DNA of 60,208 nucleotides from Saccharothrix coeruleofusca. GTDB lineage: Bacteria; Actinomycetota; Actinomycetes; Mycobacteriales; Pseudonocardiaceae. Position 1 is the first letter of the stretch. The number at the start of each line of letters is the position of its first letter. The position numbers were made by a program, and so were the translations under genes. Shown piece after piece: positions 1 through 7,707 of the stretch. The DNA is taken from positions 175,664 to 235,871 of the forward strand of contig NZ_BMRG01000003.1 in the NCBI RefSeq assembly GCF_014648515.1, given 5' to 3'. The notes beneath the pieces are model-generated. The model did no database searches and was not told the origin of the DNA. It saw nothing but the letters and a program-made list of their open reading frames with translations.

Positions 1-229
1 TCGGCAAGTACTACCCGAGGGGCGCGCGGGGGGCGGTAACTACTACCCGAGGTGCGCGGAAGCGCGGGGCGGGGGGGCGAAAGTGTGGGTCGGGGTGCGC
101 GAATGTTGAATTCGGGGTGTCTGAGCGTTCGACTCGCGGGGGCGACACGCCCAACACGCCCGTGATCGGGTGACGCTGAGGGTGGGCGTGTGCGGGTTGA
201 GTGGTGAACTCAGGGGGTCGACTCGCGGG
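1..229. repeat. Composite intergenic element, copy A (reverse orientation, cut by window edge)
   Basis: This is the reverse-complement counterpart of 28367-28580. It holds, in order, GCAAGTACTACCCGA (4-18), GGTAACTACTACCCG (35-52 region), a middle repeat ending TGAGCGTTCGACTCGCGG (122-139) and a shortened outer repeat GAACTCAGGGG...GACTCGCGG (206-228). The outer repeat has lost an internal stretch present in the other copies. It overlaps the 3' end of the gene at 210-806, whose stop codon (210-212) lies inside it. The part to the left of position 1 is not in the window. Confidence 0.75.
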
Positions 230-806
230 TGGGTGGGAGGTCGGGCCAGATCTCCTGGGCCTGGGCGGCGGCGGCGCGGATGGCGGTCGCGTCCAGTTCC
301 ACGGCGGTCTCGGGGATGTCCTGGTCCGGCCACGCCACGAACAGGGTCACCGCCCCTTCAGGGGGCAACGGCGTCAGGTACACCTCGTGCCGGAAGTGGA
401 ACTGCCCGCCGTGGCCGCCGCGCGAGACCAGCGCGGGCTGCCCGTCGGACCGAGCGCCGTCGAGGTTGGTCACCCGGCGTCCGTCGGCGTAGAGGACCCC
501 GAAGCGCAGTCCGCCCGCTGGGGGACGCCTGTCCGGGTGGTGGTGGAAGATCGAGGCGTGGCCGCGCCGGTCGCGCGGGGACCTCCGCAGGAACACCAGC
601 AGGTCCAGGCCCACCCCGTCCGGCCAGCACTGGAGCCGTTCCAGCACGACGCGGGCGTGCGGTCCCTCGCCGAGCACCCGCTGCCATGGCAGCGTCACCG
701 GCAGCACCCACTCGGTGGGCGGTGCCGCCAGGTCCGCCGGACGGGCGCGCAGCTCCTCGAACTCCGGTTCGTCCGCTTCGTGCGACTCCTCGGTGAAGAA
801 GGTCAT
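210..806 (-). CDS. Hypothetical protein, about 198 aa
   Basis: I do not recognise this family. The protein begins MTFFTEESHEADEPEFEELR, has an acidic N-terminus and a soluble alpha/beta-looking body without membrane segments or signal peptide. The ATG at 806 follows 14 nt after the stop of the lipoprotein gene upstream, so it is probably the last gene of a three-gene minus-strand operon (hydrolase, dehydrogenase-like lipoprotein, this gene). The last six codons (TRESTP) and the stop codon come from the intergenic element that covers 1-229, so the native C-terminus may have been altered by that element. A body rich in Arg and Gly with FHHH and FRHE segments gives no clear catalytic signature. 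Confidence 0.7.
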   Translation of the reverse strand: MTFFTEESHEADEPEFEELRARPADLAAPPTEWVLPVTLPWQRVLGEGPHARVVLERLQCWPDGVGLDLLVFLRRSPRDRRGHASIFHHHPDRRPPAGGLRFGVLYADGRRVTNLDGARSDGQPALVSRGGHGGQFHFRHEVYLTPLPPEGAVTLFVAWPDQDIPETAVELDATAIRAAAAQAQEIWPDLPPTRESTP

Positions 807-820
807 CACGCCCCCTCGCG

Positions 821-1996
821 CTAGTCCTTGCTGCCCGCCGACTCGGGCCGGATGAGGATCGCCACCCGGTCGTCGCTGGACACCGGCGCCCCGCCGGGGG
901 CCTTGTTCACGGTGCCGATCAGCGCCGTCCGGTCGTCCAGCGCGACCAGCGCGCCGATCCGGCCGAAGCCGTCCTCGCCCTGGTGGGAGGGCTCGGGCTT
1001 GCCGGTGAAGCTGCCGTCCTGGTTCATCGGCAGGAACTGGGTGCCCGGCGCGTTCGCCGTCGCCACCCACATCACGTCCGACAGCGACGCGCAGCCGGTG
1101 ATGCCGGGCTTGTCCGGCCACGACCACGCCGCGCTGGTCAGCGCCTTGCCCGCCTCGACCCGGTAGAGCAGGTCGGCGGTCTCGCCCGCGTCGGTCACCC
1201 AGGTCTTGGAGCCGTCGCCGGACACGCACAGGCCCGCTGGCGAGCGCAGGCCGCTGGCGTAGACCCGCGAGCCGGGAGTGGGGTTGCCGGGCGCGGGCTG
1301 GCCCGCGCCGTCGATGCGCAGCACCTTGCCCGCCAGCGACTCGGGGTTGGCGGCCAGCGCCGGGTTGCCCGCGTCGCCGGTGGCCACCAGCAGGGCGCCG
1401 GTGCGGTCGTAGGCCAGCACGCCGCGGTTGCCCGACGGCCCCTTGGGGATGCCGGTCAGGATCGGCTTGGGCGCGTCGCCGGGGGCGATGCGCAGCACGC
1501 GGTTGTCCGTGGCCGTGGTCGCGTACACGTAGACCAGCTGGTCCTCGGGGTAGGTCGGCGACAGGGTCAGGCCCGTCAGCCCGCCGTCGGAGGCGGCGTC
1601 GACCGCGATGGTGTGCAGGACGACCGGGTCCACGTCCTTGGTCACCCGCAGCAGCCTGCCGGTGGTGCGCTCGGTGGCCAGCGCGGTCACCACGCCCGCC
1701 TGCGTGACGTCGGTCATCGCCACCCCGGAGACCGGGTTCAGGCACGTCGCGATCACCAGGGGGTTGAAGTCCTTGCACCCCTGCGGGGGCGGCACCGAGG
1801 GCGGCGACTGGCCCTGCTGGGCCTGGCCGGGGGACTGGGGCAGCTCGCCGGGCAGTTCGGGTCGCGGGCCCGCCTGCGGCGTGAGCTGCACCTGCTCGCT
1901 CCACCCCGCCGGGGGTGGCTGCTCGGGGAAGCTGGCGCAGCCGACGGCCAGCAGGCCGACGACCGAGCCGATCAGCGCCGCACGGAGTCGTGACAC
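821..1996 (-). CDS. Glucose/sorbosone dehydrogenase-like lipoprotein
   Basis: Predicted 391-aa exported lipoprotein. The GTG at 1996 starts VSRLRAALIGSVVGLLAVGC, a signal peptide ending in a lipobox-like LAVGC (Cys about residue 20), then a Pro/Gln-rich linker to about residue 75 and a beta-propeller-like body. Segments such as DGGLTGLTLSPTY, GPSGNRGVLAYD, LLVATGDAGNPA and RVYASGLRSPAGLC are typical of the PQQ-dependent sugar dehydrogenase (GSDH) family, which oxidises sugars outside the membrane. PQQ dependence is not shown by the sequence. The gene lies 11 nt downstream of the alpha/beta hydrolase and is probably co-transcribed with it. Substrate unknown. Confidence 0.8.
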   Translation of the reverse strand: MSRLRAALIGSVVGLLAVGCASFPEQPPPAGWSEQVQLTPQAGPRPELPGELPQSPGQAQQGQSPPSVPPPQGCKDFNPLVIATCLNPVSGVAMTDVTQAGVVTALATERTTGRLLRVTKDVDPVVLHTIAVDAASDGGLTGLTLSPTYPEDQLVYVYATTATDNRVLRIAPGDAPKPILTGIPKGPSGNRGVLAYDRTGALLVATGDAGNPALAANPESLAGKVLRIDGAGQPAPGNPTPGSRVYASGLRSPAGLCVSGDGSKTWVTDAGETADLLYRVEAGKALTSAAWSWPDKPGITGCASLSDVMWVATANAPGTQFLPMNQDGSFTGKPEPSHQGEDGFGRIGALVALDDRTALIGTVNKAPGGAPVSSDDRVAILIRPESAGSKD

Positions 1997-2007
1997 GAGG
2001 ACCAAGG

Positions 2008-2856
2008 TTAGGCGCGCGGCCGTGAACGCGCGGTGAGCGCCAGGTCCTCGACCGCGCTGTCCACGCCCTTGACCCGCTCCAGCAGCAGGACCAGCTCCTC
2101 CACCAGCACCGAGGGCGACTCCAGCGGCAGGAAGTGGGTGTTGGGCAGCATCCGCACGCGGGCCTGCGGCAGCCCGGACACCGGGCCGACCATGCTGGAC
2201 GGCGCGGTCAGCGGGTCGTACCGGCCCGCCAGCACGGTCGTGGGGCAGGTCACCCCGGTCAGGTCCAGGCGCGGGCTGCGGCCGAAGGCCAGCGCCAGGG
2301 TGAAGTACCAGCGCCAGTCGTGCCGCAGGAACGGGCGCAGCGTCTCCAGGAAGGCGATGTTCGTCGCGGGCAGCGGCACCCGGTGCAGCACCGCGTCCAG
2401 CAGCGGCCCCGCCGCGCGCAGCGCCGCCGCGCCGGAGCGGCCCAGCAGCCTGCCCAGCTCGGCGGGCACGCCGGGCAGCGCCGCGAACGAGTCGCCCGCC
2501 GGGCCCGCGACCAGCATCAACCCGCTGACCCGCTCGGGGTGGCGCAGCGCCAGCTCGGCGGCCAGGGTGACGCCGGTGGACCAGCCCGCGACCACGCACC
2601 GCCGCACGCCCGCCGCGTCGAGCACCGCGATGGCGTCGGCCACGTGGTCGGCGACCTCCACGCGCGACTCGTCGGCGGGCCGCGCCGAGCCGAGGGTGCC
2701 GCGGTGGTGCCAGCTGTGCACCCGCGCCGGGAACGCGGGCCACGCCCGCGCGGCGAACCCCAGGCCGGGGCACAGCAGCACGTCCGGGCCGTCCGCGTCC
2801 ACCCGCCAAGCCCTGATGCGCGTCCCGTCCGGGGAGAGGACGTCGTGTTCCCGCAT
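2008..2856 (-). CDS. Alpha/beta hydrolase
   Basis: Predicted 282-aa cytosolic hydrolase. The nucleophile elbow GWSTG gives the catalytic Ser at about residue 105, and an N-terminal LLCPGLG loop replaces the usual HGxG oxyanion motif. A late NTHFLPLE segment could supply the catalytic His. I chose the ATG at 2856 (MREHDVLSPDG); an upstream GTG-type start at 2895 would overlap the divergent gene that starts at 2885. First gene of the minus-strand trio with the dehydrogenase-like lipoprotein and the hypothetical protein. Substrate cannot be inferred. Confidence 0.8.
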   Translation of the reverse strand: MREHDVLSPDGTRIRAWRVDADGPDVLLCPGLGFAARAWPAFPARVHSWHHRGTLGSARPADESRVEVADHVADAIAVLDAAGVRRCVVAGWSTGVTLAAELALRHPERVSGLMLVAGPAGDSFAALPGVPAELGRLLGRSGAAALRAAGPLLDAVLHRVPLPATNIAFLETLRPFLRHDWRWYFTLALAFGRSPRLDLTGVTCPTTVLAGRYDPLTAPSSMVGPVSGLPQARVRMLPNTHFLPLESPSVLVEELVLLLERVKGVDSAVEDLALTARSRPRA

Positions 2857-2884
2857 GGTCGCAAGTGTGCCGTAACGTGCAGGC

Positions 2885-3799
2885 GTGACGCTCACCGTGC
2901 TGGTCCCCGACGATCTCGGCCTCCGCGTCCTGTCCGAGGTGGACGGTCTGCTCCCCGTGCGCTACGAGCCCGGCGAGCCGATCCCGCCCGAGGGGCGCGA
3001 CGCCGAGGTGCTGGTGCCCAAGTTCCTCCAGGGCACCGATCCCGCCGAGGTGTTCGCCCAGCTGCCGAAGCTGCGGCTGGTGCAGCTGCTCAGCGCGGGC
3101 GCGGAGCGGTTCGTCGGCCGGGTGCCCGAGGGCGTGCTGCTGTCGACCTGCCGGGGCGCGCACGGCGGCAGCACCGCGGAGTGGGCGGTGGGCGCGCTGC
3201 TGTCGGTCTACCGGGACTTCCCCGCCTTCGAGCGGGCCCGGCAGGAGCGGCGCTGGGACTTCCACCCCACGGAGACGTTGCAGGACAAGGAGATCCTCGT
3301 GGTGGGGGCGGGTGACCTCGGCGAGCAGTTCCGCCGCCGGGTGGAGCCGTTCGGGGCCTCGGTGACCATGGTGGGGCGCAGCGCGCGGGACGGCGTGCAC
3401 GCGGTGTCCGAGCTGCCCTGGCTGCTGGGCGGTTTCGACGCGGTGCTGATGGTGGTGCCGCTGACCACCGAGACCACCCGGATGGTGGACGCGGAGTTCC
3501 TGTCCCGCATGAGGGACGGCGCGGTGCTGGTCAACGCCGCGCGCGGCGCGGTGGTGGACACCCCGGCGTTGCTGGCCGAGCTGGAATCCGGGCGGCTGCG
3601 CGCGGCGCTGGACGTGACCGACCCGGAGCCGCTGCCGTCGGACCATCCACTGTGGACTGTCCCGGGGCTGTTCATCACCCCGCACGTGGCGGGCAGCTGC
3701 ACGGGCAGCGGCGGGCGCGCCTACCGCGTGGTGGCCGAGGAGCTGGCCCGGTTCGCGCGCGGCGAGCAGCCGCGCAACCTGGTGCGCGGCGAGTACTGA
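2885..3799 (+). CDS. D-isomer-specific 2-hydroxyacid dehydrogenase
   Basis: Predicted 304-aa NAD(P)-dependent dehydrogenase. A catalytic-domain half precedes a Rossmann core (EILVVGAGDLGEQF, about 139-152; one Gly of GxGxxG is shifted). The catalytic Arg region is LVNAARGAVVDTPAL, a Glu follows at TDPEPLP and the catalytic His is in FITPHVAG. The order of these motifs defines the glyoxylate/hydroxypyruvate reductase superfamily that also contains SerA, but there is no ACT domain. The GTG at 2885 is preceded by TAACGT six bases upstream, which suggests a leaderless transcript divergent from the hydrolase operon. Substrate unknown. Confidence 0.85.
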   Translation: MTLTVLVPDDLGLRVLSEVDGLLPVRYEPGEPIPPEGRDAEVLVPKFLQGTDPAEVFAQLPKLRLVQLLSAGAERFVGRVPEGVLLSTCRGAHGGSTAEWAVGALLSVYRDFPAFERARQERRWDFHPTETLQDKEILVVGAGDLGEQFRRRVEPFGASVTMVGRSARDGVHAVSELPWLLGGFDAVLMVVPLTTETTRMVDAEFLSRMRDGAVLVNAARGAVVDTPALLAELESGRLRAALDVTDPEPLPSDHPLWTVPGLFITPHVAGSCTGSGGRAYRVVAEELARFARGEQPRNLVRGEY

Positions 3800-3886
3800 C
3801 CCGATGCCTGCTACTCCGTTCGGGTGAAGCCACGCGGCGGAACGGACGCTCGCGGTGGTCGACCGAACCTCCTAGCGTGCGGGTTC

Positions 3887-4594
3887 GTGGCAACTCACGA
3901 CGATCGCTCGAAGGCTGCGGGCGACTTCCCCGACGACGGTCCCTACTCCCCGAGTGGCACCGCCGTGGGGGCGCACCACTTCGACGACGCCATCCCGGCG
4001 TTCGACAAGGGGACCAGCAGCTTCGACACCTCGGGCTACACCCCGATCGCCTCGCTCGACCAGTCCTCGTCGCCCCTGGACGAGGTGGACGAGCGCAAGC
4101 CGTTCGGCTGGACCGGCAGCGCCGACCTCGGCCTGCTGGCGCTGCGGCTGGCCCTGGGCGGGGTGTTCGTCCTGCACGGGGCGCAGAAGGTGTTCGGCCT
4201 GTTCGGCGGGCCGGGCATCGACGGGTTCGCGAACTACCTGCAAGGCCTGGGGTTCCGCGAGGCGCGCGTGCTGGCCTGGGTCACCGGCGTCACCGAGCTG
4301 GGCGGCGGCGCGCTGCTGGTGCTCGGCCTGCTCACGCCGCTGGCCGCCGCGGGCATCCTCGGCGTGATGGCCAACGTGCTGGTGCTCAACCACCGCAACG
4401 GGTTCTTCCTGCCCGACGGGGTGGAGTTCGAGGCGGTGCTCGCGGCGATGGCGTTCGCGGTGCTGTTCGCCGGTCCCGGCCGGGCCGCGCTGGACTACAA
4501 CCGGGCCTGGTTCCGGCACCCGCTGCTGTCCGGTTTCCTCTGCCTGCTCGTCGCGGCGGGCGCGAGCGCCGCGACGCTGTACGTCTTCCGCTGA
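3887..4594 (+). CDS. DoxX family membrane protein
   Basis: Predicted 235-aa inner-membrane protein. About 75 N-terminal residues are hydrophilic and likely cytoplasmic (SPSGTAVGAHHFDDAIPAF...). Four hydrophobic segments follow, including LGLLALRLALGGVFVLHGAQ, with GAQKVFGLFGG after the first helix as in the DoxX family. DoxX proteins are quinone-linked or redox-stress membrane proteins; a precise role here is unknown. I start at GTG 3887 (VATHDDRSK), eight bases after a TAGCGT -10-like box, rather than at the longer open frame from 3824. Monocistronic; the stop codon overlaps the ilvD terminator A-tract from the other strand. Confidence 0.8.
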   Translation: MATHDDRSKAAGDFPDDGPYSPSGTAVGAHHFDDAIPAFDKGTSSFDTSGYTPIASLDQSSSPLDEVDERKPFGWTGSADLGLLALRLALGGVFVLHGAQKVFGLFGGPGIDGFANYLQGLGFREARVLAWVTGVTELGGGALLVLGLLTPLAAAGILGVMANVLVLNHRNGFFLPDGVEFEAVLAAMAFAVLFAGPGRAALDYNRAWFRHPLLSGFLCLLVAAGASAATLYVFR

Positions 4595-4639
4595 AAAAAA
4601 ATCACCCGGCCGGTCGACGGAAGCCGACCGGCCGGGTGA
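4594..4639 (-). terminator. Rho-independent terminator of ilvD
   Basis: Arms 4602-4616 and 4625-4639 form a perfect 15-bp stem (TCACCCGGCCGGTCG and its complement) with an 8-nt loop. On the minus strand it is followed by eight T residues (4594-4601). It lies between the convergent doxX and ilvD genes; the T-tract serves ilvD only. Confidence 0.92.
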
Positions 4640-4651
4640 GAGCGTCGCCTC

Positions 4652-6496
4652 TTACTTGTTCACGTCGCGCACCGCGCCGGTCGAGGCGTCGGTGGCCATC
4701 CGCGCGTAGGCGCGCAGCGCCGCGGTCACCGGGCGGACCCGGTCCACCGGCTGCCACGGCCGCTCCGAGGCCTCCATCTTGGCCCGCCGCTCGGCCAGCA
4801 CCGCCTCGTCCACCAGCAGCTCCAGCCGCCGCTCGTGCACGTCGATGACGATCCGGTCGCCGTCCTGGACCAGGCCGATGACGCCGCCGCCCGCCGCCTC
4901 CGGCGAGACGTGGCCGATGGACAGGCCCGACGTGCCGCCGGAGAACCGGCCGTCGGTGATCAGCGCGCACTTCTTGCCAAGGCCCGCGCCCTTGAGGAAC
5001 GCCGTCGGGTGCAGCATCTCCTGCATCCCCGGCCCGCCCGAGGGGCCCTCGTAGCGGACCACCAGCACGTCGCCCGGCTGGATCTCCTTGTTCAGGATCA
5101 CCGACACGGCCTGCTCCTGGGACTCCACCACGCGCGCGGGCCCCTCGAAGTGCCACAGGTCCTCGTCGACGCCGGCGGCCTTGATGATCGCGCCGCGCTC
5201 GGCCAGGTTGCCGCGCAGCACGGCCAGGCCGCCGTCCTTGGTGTAGGCGTGCTCGACGTCGCGGATGCAGCCGCCTGCGGCGTCGGTGTCCAGCTTCGAC
5301 CAGCGGTTGGTGGTGGAGAACGCCTGCGTGGTGCGCACCCCGCCGGGGGCGGCGTGGAACAGCTCGACGGCCTTCTCGGACGGGGAGGCGGCGCGGATGT
5401 CCCAGGCGTCCAGCCACTCGGCCATGGTCTCGGAGTGCACGGTGCGCACGTCCTCGTTGAGCAGCCCGGCCCGGCGCAGCTCGCCCAGCAGCGCGGGGAT
5501 GCCGCCCGCCCGGTGCACGTCCTCCATGTGGTAGTCGGAGTTCGGCGAGACCTTGGCCAGGCACGGCACCCGGCGGCTGAGGGCGTCGATGTCGGCCAGC
5601 GTGAAGTCGACCTCGCCCTCCTGCGCGGCGGCCAGGATGTGCAGCACCGTGTTGGTGGAACCGCCCATGGCCATGTCCAGCGCCATGGCGTTCTCGAACG
5701 CCTTGCGGTTGGCGATCGAGCGCGGCAGCACCGACTCGTCGTCCTCGCCGTAGTAGCGGCGGCACAGCTCGACCACGACCCGGCCCGCCTCGGCGAACAG
5801 CTCGCGCCGCGCGGCGTGCGTGGCCAGCGTGGAGCCGTTGCCCGGCAGCGCCAGGCCCAGCGCCTCGGTCAGGCAGTTCATCGAGTTCGCGGTGAACATG
5901 CCCGAGCACGACCCGCAGGTGGGGCACGCGGAGCGCTCGACCTCGGTCAGCCCGGCCTCGTCCACCTCCGGCGACGCGGACGCGGAGATGGCGGTGATCA
6001 GGTCGGTCGGCGCGACGGCCACGCCGTCCACCACGACCGCCTTGCCCGCCTCCATCGGCCCGCCGGAGACGAACACCACCGGGATGTTGAGCCGCATGGC
6101 CGCGTTGAGCATCCCCGGCGTGATCTTGTCGCAGTTGGAGATGCACACGATGGCGTCGGCCTGGTGCGCGTTGACCATGTACTCGACCGAGTCGGCGATG
6201 ATCTCGCGCGAGGGCAGCGAGTACAGCATCCCGCTGTGGCCCATGGCGATGCCGTCGTCCACGGCGATGGTGTGGAACTCGCGGGGCACGCCGCCCGCCT
6301 CGCGCACCGCCTCGGCGACGATGTCGCCGAGGTCACGCAGGTGCACGTGACCCGGCACGAACTGCGTGTAGGAGTTGGCGATGGCCACGATCGGCTTGCC
6401 GAAGTCCGAGTCGGTCATGCCGGTCGCGCGCCAGAGGGCGCGGGCGCCCGCGGCGTTGCGGCCATGCGTGGTGGTGCGGGAACGGAGCGGTGGCAC
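4652..6496 (-). CDS. ilvD: Dihydroxy-acid dehydratase
   Basis: Predicted 614-aa IlvD, the usual family length. It dehydrates 2,3-dihydroxy-isovalerate and 2,3-dihydroxy-3-methylvalerate to the keto acids of valine and isoleucine. Fe-S and Mg ligands are visible: SNCDKITPG (Cys about 122) and [16 protein letters not shown] (about 190-205), with [14 protein letters not shown] before them. The GTG at 6496 is preceded by GGAGGAG on the minus strand. It is divergent from ilvBNC but clearly the third step of the same pathway. A 15-bp terminator hairpin follows the stop codon. A TAGCCT box about 80 nt upstream may be its -10 element. Confidence 0.97.
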   Translation of the reverse strand: MPPLRSRTTTHGRNAAGARALWRATGMTDSDFGKPIVAIANSYTQFVPGHVHLRDLGDIVAEAVREAGGVPREFHTIAVDDGIAMGHSGMLYSLPSREIIADSVEYMVNAHQADAIVCISNCDKITPGMLNAAMRLNIPVVFVSGGPMEAGKAVVVDGVAVAPTDLITAISASASPEVDEAGLTEVERSACPTCGSCSGMFTANSMNCLTEALGLALPGNGSTLATHAARRELFAEAGRVVVELCRRYYGEDDESVLPRSIANRKAFENAMALDMAMGGSTNTVLHILAAAQEGEVDFTLADIDALSRRVPCLAKVSPNSDYHMEDVHRAGGIPALLGELRRAGLLNEDVRTVHSETMAEWLDAWDIRAASPSEKAVELFHAAPGGVRTTQAFSTTNRWSKLDTDAAGGCIRDVEHAYTKDGGLAVLRGNLAERGAIIKAAGVDEDLWHFEGPARVVESQEQAVSVILNKEIQPGDVLVVRYEGPSGGPGMQEMLHPTAFLKGAGLGKKCALITDGRFSGGTSGLSIGHVSPEAAGGGVIGLVQDGDRIVIDVHERRLELLVDEAVLAERRAKMEASERPWQPVDRVRPVTAALRAYARMATDASTGAVRDVNK

Positions 6497-6565
6497 GGCT
6501 CCTCCAGGATCTTTACGTGGTGTCGCGGCGGGCGCGTCGTGGGCGCCGAGGTCCGGGAGCGGTGC

Positions 6566-6991
6566 CTAGAGGCTACCCCGCCGCAACGCCCCGGTGACCA
6601 GAACGCCCGCGAGCGCGAGGGTGACCACGTGCACGACCGTGCACCACAGGCAGATCTTGCCGATCAGCACGAACTCGGCGGCCACCAGGTAGACCACGAA
6701 CAGCACGCCCACCCCGACCGCGCCCAGCCGCACCCAGTCCAGCTCGCGCCGCCGCCACGCCCACGGCAGGCACAGCGCGGTCAGGAACAGGAAGAACAGC
6801 GCGCCCAGCAGCGCCACCGGGACGCCCAGCAGCTCCGACTGCTCGCTGGAGGTGACCGTGGCGCAGTCCACGACGCTGCTCTCGGCGCACACCAGCAGGC
6901 CGGTCGAGTAGTGCGAGACGGTGAGGTAGACCGAGACCGCGAGGCCGATCAGGGACAGGACGAGGCTGCTGACCCGCGTGTTCGACGTCAC
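6566..6991 (-). CDS. Vitamin K epoxide reductase (VKOR) family protein
   Basis: Predicted 141-aa membrane protein with four or five helices. The active-site pair is KICLWC (Cys114/Cys117) near the end of a helix and the loop pair is VCAESSVVDC (Cys35/Cys43), the arrangement used to pass electrons from periplasmic DsbA-like oxidases to quinone. It therefore probably supports disulfide bond formation in exported proteins. The GTG at 6991 overlaps the stop of the PH-domain gene (GTGA), so the two are translationally coupled. Next downstream on this strand is ilvD, 69 nt away. Confidence 0.9.
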   Translation of the reverse strand: MTSNTRVSSLVLSLIGLAVSVYLTVSHYSTGLLVCAESSVVDCATVTSSEQSELLGVPVALLGALFFLFLTALCLPWAWRRRELDWVRLGAVGVGVLFVVYLVAAEFVLIGKICLWCTVVHVVTLALAGVLVTGALRRGSL

Positions 6992-7416
6992 CCGTCGGAC
7001 TCTACGGGCGGGTCCGTTGGCTCCCCGTCAACCGACCCGGCCGTGGGCGTCGCGCTCGGGTCGGCGACCCGCCCGCCGCTGGCGGCGGCCAGCGCGGGCA
7101 GGTGGCCCGCGCGCACCGCGGGCAGCCGGACCAGCGTGCCGTCCGAGCGCAGCGCGCTCAGCCAGCCCCGGCTCTCGACCTTGATGGCCTTGACCTCCGA
7201 CCACGGCACCTCGCGCGTGCCGAACGTGCCGCGCGCCACGATGCGCTCCTCGTCCACGGTCGTGCGGTTGCGCCACACCCACCACGCGAAGCCCAGCGGC
7301 AGCAGGTACACCACCTGCAGGCCGGGGGCGGAGAACGCGAACGGGGTGGCCGCGATGACGGTCAGACCGGCCGCGAGCAGGGCCGTGGCGGGGATGCGGA
7401 ACACCAGCTTGGACAC
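6988..7416 (-). CDS. PH-domain membrane protein
   Basis: Predicted 142 aa: two N-terminal hydrophobic segments (FRIPATALLAAGLTVIAATP, then LQVVYLLPLGFAWWVW), followed by RNRTTVDEERIVARGTFGTREVPWSEVKAIKV, a bacterial PH-like (bPH/YdbT-type) core given here in shortened description, and a low-complexity Pro/Thr tail. Function unknown; such proteins are membrane-anchored. I chose GTG 7416 (VSKLVFRIP) with GGGAG ten bases upstream; ATG 7437 (MPGSICDVSK) is an alternative. Stop overlaps the VKOR start by four bases. Confidence 0.75.
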   Translation of the reverse strand: MSKLVFRIPATALLAAGLTVIAATPFAFSAPGLQVVYLLPLGFAWWVWRNRTTVDEERIVARGTFGTREVPWSEVKAIKVESRGWLSALRSDGTLVRLPAVRAGHLPALAAASGGRVADPSATPTAGSVDGEPTDPPVESDG

Positions 7417-7511
7417 GTCGCAGATGCTCCCAGGCATCCGCCGGACGGGCTCGTCCAGGTGCCGTTCGGACCCGCCGGGAGTCCACCATCCGGGAGAGCC
7501 GTCCCGCAGAG

Positions 7512-7541
7512 TTGACGCTGCCCCCGTTGGAGGGCTACCTT
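7512..7541 (+). promoter_or_regulatory. Candidate ilvB leader promoter
   Basis: TTGACG at 7512-7517 and TACCTT at 7536-7541 are spaced by 18 bases. The expected transcription start falls at about 7547-7549, on the A of the leader-peptide ATG at 7548, so the leader peptide would be read from a leaderless mRNA. Confidence 0.6.
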
Positions 7542-7547
7542 CAGCCC

Positions 7548-7595
7548 ATGCGGCGCAACCTCGTTCTCGTACTTCCCAGGCGCGTCGACGCCTAG
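7548..7595 (+). CDS. ilvB leader peptide (Leu/Val attenuator peptide)
   Basis: A 15-codon ORF encoding [15 protein letters not shown]. Five of the codons 5-9 are alternating Leu and Val (CTC GTT CTC GTA CTT), the classic composition for ribosome-mediated attenuation by branched-chain aminoacyl-tRNA supply. It is too short for ORF callers. A GGAGG lies 14 bases upstream of the ATG, but a promoter places the transcription start at the ATG. It precedes an attenuator hairpin pair and ilvB. Similar ilvB leader peptides are known in Corynebacterium and other actinobacteria. Confidence 0.85.
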   Translation: MRRNLVLVLPRRVDA

Positions 7596-7667
7596 GGCCA
7601 AGAACAAGCTTGCGTCGACGCGCGACCCTCGTACGACCCGTTCCCTGGGCCGACGAGGGTTTTTTCG
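7581..7667 (+). promoter_or_regulatory. ilvB attenuator (pause hairpin plus intrinsic terminator)
   Basis: The first stem pairs CGCGTCGACGC (7581-7591, inside the leader-peptide codons) with 7612-7622, 11 bp perfect. The second pairs ACCCTCGT (7625-7632) with ACGAGGGT (7653-7660) and is followed by TTTTTT, an intrinsic terminator about 45 bases before ilvB. A ribosome stalled at the Leu/Val codons would disturb the first stem. I could not identify one convincing antiterminator pairing; CGTCG (7613-7617) with CGACG (7651-7655) is the best candidate. Confidence 0.85.
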
Positions 7668-7707
7668 TGCCCGGACCGTGCGTTCCCACACACCACGAGG
7701 CAGACAG

